Position numbers and translations under genes: made by a program. The notes under the pieces were generated by a model, which saw only the letters and a list, made by a program, of their open reading frames with translations, searched no databases and had not been told where the DNA came from. Shown here piece after piece: positions 57,368 through 64,000 of a stretch of DNA of 64,000 nucleotides. The stretch spans positions 1 to 64,000 of the forward strand of contig CAVXTT010000032.1 in NCBI GenBank assembly GCA_963764685.1. The letters are read 5' to 3'. Within the stretch, counting starts at the first letter, position 1. Each line of letters opens with the position of its first letter. This stretch comes from CAVXTT01 sp963764685 (GTDB lineage: Bacteria > Bacteroidota > Ignavibacteria > Ignavibacteriales > Ignavibacteriaceae).

Positions 57368-58663
57368 ATGTATAATAATCTTAAAAAAGACCAGCAGATT
57401 TTCGAAATATTGAACTCTGAAATTAAACGTCAGCAGGAAAAACTTGAGCTTATTGCCTCCGAAAACTTTGTCAGTACGGCGGTACTTGAAGCTGCAGGAT
57501 CTGTATTAACAAATAAATATGCCGAAGGATATCCGGGTAAAAGATATTACGGCGGTTGCGAATTTGTAGATATGGCAGAAAATACTGCACGTGAAAGATT
57601 AAAAAAATTATTCGGTGCCGAATATGTTAACGTCCAGCCGCACAGCGGTTCACAGGCAAATATGGCAGTCTATATGGCTGTGCTTAAACCGGGTGATAAA
57701 ATATTAGGACTAAACCTGGCACACGGCGGTCATCTTACACATGGCTCACCGGTTAACTTTTCAGGTCAGTTATATAGGGCAATCGGTTATTCATTGAACA
57801 GGGAAACAAGAACTCTTGATTATGATCAGATTGCAGATCTCGCTAAAAAAGAAAAACCAAGACTGATAGTTGCCGGAGCAAGTGCTTATCCCAGGGAATG
57901 GGATTATGCAAAATTCAGGGAGATCGCTGATTCTGTCGGTGCAATGTTTATGTGCGATATGGCTCATCCGGCAGGATTGATCGCAAAAGGTTTATTAAAT
58001 AGTCCTCTCCCGTACTGCGATTTTGTAACCTCTACTACACACAAAACTCTCCGCGGTCCGCGAGGCGGAGTAATCCTTATCGGTAAGGATAAAGAAAATA
58101 CAATGGGTATTAAAACTCCTAAAGGGGACAGGCTGAAGCTGATGTCTGAAATTATTGACAGTATGGTTATGCCCGGAATACAAGGCGGACCTTTAATGCA
58201 TATTATAATGGCAAAGGCGGTTGCATTCGGGGAAGCGTTAGAAGATAATTTTAAAGTATATGTTCAGCAGGTAATTACAAATGCTAAGGCGCTTGCTCAA
58301 AGTTTGTGCGAATTTAATTTTAACCTCGTATCCGGGGGAACGGATAATCATCTTATGCTGATTGATTTGAGCAATAAGAATATAACCGGCAAGGCGGCTG
58401 AGAATGCTCTTGAGAAAGCAGGAATGACTGTCAATAAGAATATGGTTCCTTTTGATGAAAGAAGTCCTTTTGTTACCAGCGGTATCCGTGTAGGCACACC
58501 TGCTGTTACTACCAGGGGTATGAAGGAACCTGAGATGAAAAAGATAGCTGAATTTATAAACAGGGTTATTGCCGACCCTGAAAATCAGACCGTGCTTGAC
58601 ACAGTTAAAAAGGAAGTTAAAGAACTTTGTTCCGGTTTCCCATTATATAAAGATCTAAATTAA
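57368..58663 (+). CDS. glyA: Serine hydroxymethyltransferase
   Basis: This PLP enzyme converts serine and THF to glycine and 5,10-methylene-THF. It has 431 residues with IASENFVSTAVLEAAGS, the THF/serine segment GGHLTHGSPVNFSG, and the PLP-lysine motif TSTTHKTLRGPRGG. It provides one-carbon units, as do ftcD/fchA about 12 kb away and folP at the window end. It begins a run of same-strand genes with tatC 4 bp downstream. Confidence 0.97.
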   Translation: MYNNLKKDQQIFEILNSEIKRQQEKLELIASENFVSTAVLEAAGSVLTNKYAEGYPGKRYYGGCEFVDMAENTARERLKKLFGAEYVNVQPHSGSQANMAVYMAVLKPGDKILGLNLAHGGHLTHGSPVNFSGQLYRAIGYSLNRETRTLDYDQIADLAKKEKPRLIVAGASAYPREWDYAKFREIADSVGAMFMCDMAHPAGLIAKGLLNSPLPYCDFVTSTTHKTLRGPRGGVILIGKDKENTMGIKTPKGDRLKLMSEIIDSMVMPGIQGGPLMHIIMAKAVAFGEALEDNFKVYVQQVITNAKALAQSLCEFNFNLVSGGTDNHLMLIDLSNKNITGKAAENALEKAGMTVNKNMVPFDERSPFVTSGIRVGTPAVTTRGMKEPEMKKIAEFINRVIADPENQTVLDTVKKEVKELCSGFPLYKDLN

Positions 58664-58667
58664 TTAA

Positions 58668-59429
58668 GTGCCAAGGTTCATAAAACAAATCAATTCGGAT
58701 ACGGCTCTTCCGGATGATGAAGTGGAGATGACATTCCTGGAACATCTTGAAGATCTCAGGTGGCGGATCATCTATGCATTAATCGGACTTGTTGCAGGCA
58801 CAATAATCTGCTGGATCTTTGTCGACTTCCTGGTTGATGTTATTCTTCTTAAGCCTGCCAAAGATTCAGGGGCAATACTTCAGAATCTGAAACCATTCGG
58901 ACAATTATTTCTTTATATGCAGGTAGCCATTGCAGGCGGAATAATTATTAGCCTGCCTAATCTGTTTTACCAGTTCTGGAAGTTTGTCGCCCCGGCTTTA
59001 AGAAAGAGTGAAAGGAAATATGTACTCCTCATTGTGGTTTATTCCACAGGCTGTTTTTTGATAGGAATACTCTTTGCATATTTTGCAATGCTTCCGCTTA
59101 CTTTAAGATTTGCTGCACAGTTCGGTTCGGAATCAATAAAGAATGAGTTTGCAATCGACGAATATTTATCCATCATCTTCAGTGTAATGCTTGGTGCCGG
59201 AGTAGTATTTGAACTTCCTATGATCTCATTTTTTCTTACCAAGCTTGGAATACTTACTCCTGCCTTTATGAAAAAATACAGGAAGCACGCTATCGTTATC
59301 ATACTGATACTGGCTGCGTTCCTTACACCGGGAACAGACCCGGTTTCACAGGTCATACTTGGAGTTCCTTTGGTTTTACTTTATGAAATAAGTATATTCA
59401 TTTCTAAATTATCCCTGAAGAAAAGTTGA
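58668..59429 (+). CDS. tatC: Sec-independent protein translocase TatC
   Basis: This is the core membrane subunit of the twin-arginine translocase, which binds RR signal peptides and exports folded proteins. It has 253 residues with about six spans. The N-terminal motif EMTFLEHLEDLRWRI and LFYQFWKFVAPALRKSERK are family hallmarks, and the end ILAAFLTPGTDPVSQ is typical. The start is GTG 58668. tatA/B are not in the window. The stop overlaps the next start. Confidence 0.95.
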   Translation: MPRFIKQINSDTALPDDEVEMTFLEHLEDLRWRIIYALIGLVAGTIICWIFVDFLVDVILLKPAKDSGAILQNLKPFGQLFLYMQVAIAGGIIISLPNLFYQFWKFVAPALRKSERKYVLLIVVYSTGCFLIGILFAYFAMLPLTLRFAAQFGSESIKNEFAIDEYLSIIFSVMLGAGVVFELPMISFFLTKLGILTPAFMKKYRKHAIVIILILAAFLTPGTDPVSQVILGVPLVLLYEISIFISKLSLKKS

Positions 59430-60406
59430 TCAAACCACAATTATCAGATATCAGCAATCCGATAAAAGAGGAGCTCACTAAATTCCAGCTGCTGTTTAAC
59501 CAATCTATGAAATCCGGTGTTGGACTGGTCGATCTTATTGCACGGTATGTTATACGTCAGAAAGGAAAGAAGATCAGACCACTGCTTGTGCTTTTAGCAG
59601 CAAATGTTGCCGGTGAAATTACTGAAAGAACTTACAGGGGTGCAGTACTGGTCGAGCTGCTGCATACGGCTACTCTTATTCACGATGATGTTGTAGATAA
59701 TGCCGATAAACGACGTGGTTTCTGGTCGGTAAATGCTGTATTTAAAAATAAAGCCTCTGTGCTTATGGGAGATTATCTGCTGTCGCGGGGCTTGTTGATT
59801 GCTGTCGACGGAGGGGACTTCGATTTCCTTGGTGTAATCACTGATACTGTTAAAAGAATGTCAGAAGGGGAACTTCTGCAGATACAGAAAACAAGAAAGC
59901 TTGATATCGACGAAGAGACTTACTTCAGAATTATTTCTGATAAGACTGCCTCACTCCTGGGTACGTGCTGCCAGATCGGTTCCTTAAGTACTTCAGATAA
60001 AGTTGAGTACAGGACTGCAATGAGAACATTTGGTGAAACATTGGGACTCGCATTCCAGATAAGGGATGACATTCTTGATTACGAAGGAAGTTCTAAAATT
60101 ATCGGCAAGCCGGTTGGCGGGGACATAAAAGAAAAGAAAATTACACTCCCCCTGATACATTCTCTAAAACAGGTATCGGGCTCCGAGGCTTCACAAATTA
60201 AGCGTATCATAAAAAATGGTTCCGGCAGTAAGGACGTTAAAAAAGTTATAGAATTTGTCAGGAATAACAACGGTATTGATTATGCACTGCAGAAAGCAAA
60301 TGAATATTCTGTTAAAGCAAAGGAAGCATTAACAATATTCCCTTCTTCACAAAGCCGCATTGCACTTGAAGCTCTAGTTGATTTTGTAATTGACCGAAAG
60401 AATTAA
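59426..60406 (+). CDS. Polyprenyl diphosphate synthase
   Basis: The protein has 326 residues and makes long-chain isoprenyl diphosphates from IPP and allylic primers. The first aspartate-rich motif is LIHDDVVDNADKRRG and the second is QIRDDILDYEG. KGKKIRPLLVLLAANVAG precedes them. The chain length is likely octaprenyl or similar (quinone side chain) but cannot be fixed by eye. The start is TTG 59426, overlapping the tatC stop (TTGA). Confidence 0.92.
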   Translation: MIKPQLSDISNPIKEELTKFQLLFNQSMKSGVGLVDLIARYVIRQKGKKIRPLLVLLAANVAGEITERTYRGAVLVELLHTATLIHDDVVDNADKRRGFWSVNAVFKNKASVLMGDYLLSRGLLIAVDGGDFDFLGVITDTVKRMSEGELLQIQKTRKLDIDEETYFRIISDKTASLLGTCCQIGSLSTSDKVEYRTAMRTFGETLGLAFQIRDDILDYEGSSKIIGKPVGGDIKEKKITLPLIHSLKQVSGSEASQIKRIIKNGSGSKDVKKVIEFVRNNNGIDYALQKANEYSVKAKEALTIFPSSQSRIALEALVDFVIDRKN

Positions 60407-60417
60407 ATCATTTTAAG

Positions 60418-61180
60418 ATGAAAAAATATCTTCAACGCCCCCTGGTAAAGAAAATATTATTATATCTTGCCGCACTGTTTCTTCTTATAATCATATTCGA
60501 TCAGTTTATTTTTCCCTGGTATGTGAGCTCTCCCGAAACCAAGGTTCCCAAAGTTACCGGATTGAAACTCGAGGATGCAATATTTCTGCTGGAGAATGCT
60601 GATCTTGAACCTGTTGTAGGGGATACTACATATGATGCAAAATATCCTCTCGGCACAGTTGTTATACAAAAACCCACTGCCGGACATTTGGTAAAAGAGG
60701 GCCGCCGTGTTTATGTATTCATCAGCGGCGGTGATCCTGTGGTAAGGGTACCCAATTTAAAAGGCAGATCTCTCAGGGATGCCAAGTTTTCACTCGAACG
60801 GCTGGGATTAAAAATCGGCTACATAGATGAATCTGCTTCTGAAAATCCCAAGGGATATGATCTTCGATCAGCAGTATGCTGAAGGGACTCCTTTAAAGAA
60901 AGGAGAAGCTGTCGGAATTTCCATAAGTATAGGACAGGCTAATCAGGGAGAAATAATTGTTCCCGACCTGATTGGCAAATCATTATCCGAGGCGCAGGAG
61001 ATTCTGGCTGACAGTACTCTTAAGGTTGGCAAGATAAATTACCAGAGATCTTTTTCAATTCTTCCAAACACCGTCCTTGATCAGTATCCGAGTAAAGGAA
61101 CCAGGCTAAACAGCGGGGAGGCAGTTGATCTGTTCGTTACCCAGGCTGCTGAAAAAGGGAAGGATATCATTAAGGAATAA
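60418..61180 (+). CDS. PASTA-domain membrane protein (frameshifted)
   Basis: An N-terminal hydrophobic helix (about 10-35) is followed by three PASTA repeats. They read KVPKVTGLKLEDAIFLLENADL, VRVPNLKGRSLRDAKFSLERLGL and IIVPDLIGKSLSEAQEIL. PASTA domains bind muropeptides or beta-lactams, usually in kinases or PBPs, but here there is no enzymatic domain. The frame breaks near 60855; dropping one G of GGG gives NPKDMIFDQQYAEGTPLKKG and about 254 residues. It lies directly before rpe, an order common in this group. Confidence 0.85.
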
Positions 61181-61181
61181 A

Positions 61182-61839
61182 ATGAAACTTCTCGCACCTT
61201 CAATATTATCTGCAGATCTTTCAGAACTGAAAAAAGAGATACTTACTGTTCAGGATGCTGGCGCAGACTGGATACATTGTGATATTATGGACGGACATTT
61301 TGTTCCGAATATTACTTTTGGTCCTATCCTTGTTAAGGCAGCAAAAAAAGTTACGTCACTACCGCTTGATGTCCACCTGATGATAAAAAATCCCGACCGC
61401 TATATCGATGATTTCATTAAAGCGGGTGCTGCCTATGTAACCGTACATTTTGAAGAAGTAGTTCATTTAAACAGAACAATTGCGGCAATTAAAAGCAGCG
61501 GAGCAAAAGCCGGGAGTTGCAATAAATCCTTCTACACCTGTTAATTTCCTCAAAGAAGTTGCCGGAGATATTGATCTTCTGCTTATTATGTCTGTCAATC
61601 CGGGATTCGGAGGACAATCATTTATTCCCGGTTCACTAAGAAAGATAAAAGAAGCTGTTGAGTTAAGAAAGCAAACCGGCGGTAAGTTTCTTATAGAAGT
61701 TGACGGCGGTGTAAGCATTGAAACTGCAGCAGCAATTAAACAAGCTGGCTGCGATGTATTTGTGGCAGGATCTTCTGTATTTCACGCATCAAGTATTTCC
61801 GGTGCTGTAAAAGAATTAAAAAAGATTATTTCGGCTTAA
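61182..61839 (+). CDS. rpe: Ribulose-phosphate 3-epimerase (frameshifted)
   Basis: This TIM-barrel enzyme interconverts ribulose-5-P and xylulose-5-P. It begins LLAPSILSADLSELKKEI, with metal/active-site residues in WIHCDIMDGHFVPNITFGP and DVHLMIKNPDRYI. The frame is lost at AAAGCCGGGAG near 61510; removing one G restores AKAGVAINPSTPV. It then continues with MSVNPGFGGQSFIP and EVDGGVSIETA. About 218 residues, normal. The start is ATG 61182, one base after the PASTA stop. Confidence 0.94.
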
Positions 61840-61897
61840 CTTGCCGGATCTGAAGTTCAGAGCTTTTACTTTATAACCACAATTCCCCTGGGGTTCG

Positions 61898-62266
61898 ATG
61901 ATGAAGATAAATTCCGCCAGAATACTTGTATGGCTTCCCAGGATTATAACAATCCTTTTTGCTCTATTCCTTTCTCTCTTTGCACTTGATGTTTTTTCAG
62001 AAAAAACAGATATCCTTGAAACATTCCTTAGATTCCTGGTTCACCTTATCCCATCATTTCTAATTATTATCCTCCTTATACTATCCTGGGAACGGGAATG
62101 GGTCGGTGCCGTTTTCTTTACCATGCTGGGAATATTCCGGCTCATTACAACCAACAGTAAATTTCCTGTATCTGTTGAACTGGTGATCGCAGGTCCTTTA
62201 TTTCTTATAGGTCTCCTTTTTTTCATCAACTGGATAAGAAGAATCCGTAAAGGGAAAGAGGTATAA
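61898..62266 (+). CDS. Small conserved membrane protein (DUF7670-like)
   Basis: The protein has 122 residues with four predicted membrane spans: ILFALFLSLFALDVF, FLVHLIPSFLIIILLIL, AVFFTMLGIFRLI and AGPLFLIGLLFFINWI. It ends in a basic tail RRIRKGKEV. I recall similar small proteins in Bacteroidota that start LPRIITILFALFLSLFALDVF-like and are of unknown function. The stop codon abuts the next ATG, so the two genes form a pair. Confidence 0.6.
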   Translation: MMKINSARILVWLPRIITILFALFLSLFALDVFSEKTDILETFLRFLVHLIPSFLIIILLILSWEREWVGAVFFTMLGIFRLITTNSKFPVSVELVIAGPLFLIGLLFFINWIRRIRKGKEV

Positions 62267-62815
62267 ATGGATGAGTACATATTTCTTGATAAATCTAAAC
62301 CACCAGGTGAAATTGAGCTGAATGAAAAAGCCCCTCTTAGTAATAATATTCTTAATAAGATAAAAAATTATCTTACAAGCCGTAATATTTCTGTAACCGA
62401 AGAATGGAAATATTACAGCAAAAAGACAGGATGGACAAAAAAGATTTTAATGAACAAACGTAACCTGCTATTCTTTACCCCCTGCATATCGGGACCAAAC
62501 ATTTCTTTTGTATTTGGTGATAAAGCAGTACTGGAAATAAATAACAGTAAGCTGCCTCAGAAAATAAAGGATGAAATAACCAGTGCAAAGAAATATGCAG
62601 AGGGAAGGGGATTGAGACTGCAGCCCAGAACTAGGGCAGATGTCAAAACTATTATTGCACTATTAGAAATAAAAATCAGGATAATCGTAAATTATCCCGA
62701 TCTCATCTTAATTCACTGTTACCATTCTGTTCAGAATTTTTCTGGACCCAATTCTATGTATCTTTACTTACAGAATTTCATCCTGCCTATGTTAGTCAAT
62801 CCCGGTCGCATTTAA
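62267..62815 (+). CDS. DUF3788-family protein (3' end probably shifted)
   Basis: Recognisable family features are SVTEEWKYYSKKTGWTKKILM, NLLFFTPCISGPNISFVFGDKAV, and SAKKYAEGRGLRLQP followed by VKTIIALLEIK. Family members are about 140 residues and end soon after the last motif. Here the frame runs on for 42 unrelated residues. Removing one A of AAAAA near 62675 would end the protein at LLEIKSG. I therefore suspect a base insertion. The function is unknown. Confidence 0.65.
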   Translation: MDEYIFLDKSKPPGEIELNEKAPLSNNILNKIKNYLTSRNISVTEEWKYYSKKTGWTKKILMNKRNLLFFTPCISGPNISFVFGDKAVLEINNSKLPQKIKDEITSAKKYAEGRGLRLQPRTRADVKTIIALLEIKIRIIVNYPDLILIHCYHSVQNFSGPNSMYLYLQNFILPMLVNPGRI

Positions 62816-63092
62816 TCCCGGCAGGTCATATATTTATAAATATAATTTAGATTTTTACAGGACAATTCTTGAAGACCCAGGTTATATGTCTTGATTCCTC
62901 CGAAATAATTAGCTTTTATACGGTTAAGTACGGATTTGTGATATAGTTATGCAGTCGCATGGAGAGCTCGGAGTTGAGCTAAGGGATGTTCCGGAACTCC
63001 TTGATGAATATCCTGGTCTCGGAGATCCCGGGAAAGAAAGCCTTAAGTGATCCATTTTCCTTATGGTAACCGGATCTCATGCAAATGCTTAG

Positions 63093-64000
63093 GTAAACAT
63101 TGCTGAAAAGTATCGGCAGTCAATTAATAAATCAGCCGGAAATGATATATTAAAAGCACTCGCCAATTATGCTCTTTATGATAATATTGGTTATACTATT
63201 GCAGGGAGGGAATTTAATTTCACCGGCTGCTATGTAATGGGTATTCTGAATGTCACACCTGATTCCTTTTCCGACGGCGGCAGGTATTTTGACAAGCAGA
63301 CTGCTGTATCGCGGGCAATGGAAATGATTGATGAAGGAGCAGATATTATCGATATAGGAGGTGAATCAACCAGACCAGGTGCAAATCCTGTTTCGGAAGA
63401 GGATGAATTGAACAGAGTGCTTCCTGTGATCGATAAAATATTAAATGCAAAACCTGATGCTGTAATTTCAGTCGATACAACTAAGAGCAAAGTAGCGGAT
63501 GAAGCTTTAGAAGCAGGATCGGCTATAATAAATGATATAAGCGGACTGGTATTCGATAACAAAATAGCTGAAATTGCGGCTAAGCATAATGCAGCTCTTG
63601 TTGTTATGCATATAAAAGGTACGCCCCGGGAGATGCAGAGAAATCCAAATTATGTGGATGTAGTCAGCGAAGTGTATGATCATCTTTATATACAAACTGA
63701 ACTGGCAAAGTCAGCCGGTGTGAATAAAATAATTATTGATCCCGGCATCGGGTTCGGCAAAAAGTTAGAGCATAATTTCGAATTGATTAAAAGACTAAAG
63801 GATTTTAAGTCATTGGGTTATCCCATCCTGATCGGCATCTCAAGAAAGTCCTTTATAGGAAGTTTTCTTGAACTGGGAACTGACGAAAGGGATGCCGCAT
63901 CTTCAATAGCAGACACCCTTGCAGTAATGAATGGTGCAAAAATTATAAGAACACATAATGTAAAGAACGGAAGTGCAGTTAAAAAATTAGTGAGCCGGTT
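63093..64000 (+). CDS. folP: Dihydropteroate synthase (partial at 3' edge, 5' end uncertain)
   Basis: The enzyme joins pABA to dihydropterin diphosphate in folate synthesis. The conserved core begins YVMGILNVTPDSFSDGG (from 63231), continues with GADIIDIGGESTRPGA, VDTTKSKVADEAL and DPGIGFGKKLEHN, and runs off the window. No canonical start exists between the in-frame TAG at 63090 and ATG 63237, which lies inside the first strand. Upstream residues VNIAEKYRQSINKS resemble the N-terminal extension of long DHPS forms. The 62816-63092 stretch holds the same frame broken by TGA 63048 and TAG 63090, so the 5' part may be damaged or mis-sequenced. Confidence 0.85.

Overview
ORGANISM. The window looks like a chromosomal segment of an Ignavibacteria-like member of the Bacteroidota/Chlorobiota group. 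This is an inference from content. Four secreted proteins end in the type IX secretion (T9SS) sorting domain with the NYPNPFNP motif. glgA is preceded by a TTTG-N20-TAnnTTTG promoter of the Bacteroidota kind. The window also has DUF4270-like, PspC and LiaF-type proteins and a ferredoxin-based 2-oxoacid oxidoreductase. Most genes are ordinary chromosomal ones. I see no phage, plasmid, transposase or CRISPR array. LAYOUT. 0-3 kb: a T9SS beta-helix protein between two 150-bp direct repeats exactly 2000 bp apart, then a queuosine-precursor transporter. 3.6-8.6 kb: a redox operon of malic enzyme-Pta (maeB), the NADH-dependent ferredoxin:NADP oxidoreductase pair (nfnA, nfnB) and a small cupin. 8.6-11.9 kb (minus): a NatAB-type ABC exporter and a TPR lipoprotein. 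13.1-16.7 kb (minus): plsY-htrA-purB-peroxiredoxin, largely overlapping. 17 kb: tRNA-Cys and tRNA-Gly, then a T9SS protein and a UPF0316 membrane protein. 19.5-25.7 kb: pcm-miaA, an archaeal-type HMG-CoA synthase/thiolase/DUF35 triad, and an AtuA gene pair. 25.7-29.8 kb: prfB with its programmed frameshift, a glycerophosphodiesterase, an MGMT-like protein, LiaF-like and PspC proteins. 30-36 kb: repeat-rich spacers around an outer-membrane protein, then nadE-dsbD-SnoaL. 36.5-42.2 kb: korAB, typA and a SET-domain gene. 42.3-47.8 kb: secreted endonuclease I, then hutI-ftcD-fchA of histidine/formiminoglutamate breakdown. 48-57 kb: glgA-gmhB-lipoprotein-OMP, and a 1340-residue gingipain-family T9SS protease. 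57.4-64 kb: glyA-tatC-polyprenyl synthase-PASTA-rpe, two small conserved genes and a partial folP. HOW IT FITS. Malic enzyme makes NADPH, Nfn links NADPH, NADH and ferredoxin, and Kor produces or uses reduced ferredoxin. maeB and korA share an identical 17-bp upstream motif, so they may be co-regulated. WHAT STANDS OUT. (1) Nine copies of a hairpin family with invariant GGACAGG/CCTGTCC ends and covarying inner base pairs, in roughly 80-bp tandem groups. (2) Several other dispersed repeat families, one of which has extended a coding sequence. (3) The HMG-CoA synthase/thiolase/DUF35 plus AtuA cluster. (4) About 17 single-base frameshifts in conserved genes. Nearly all are +1 at short homopolymers, so base-calling error is more likely than gene death. 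Genes carrying them are annotated here as single genes.
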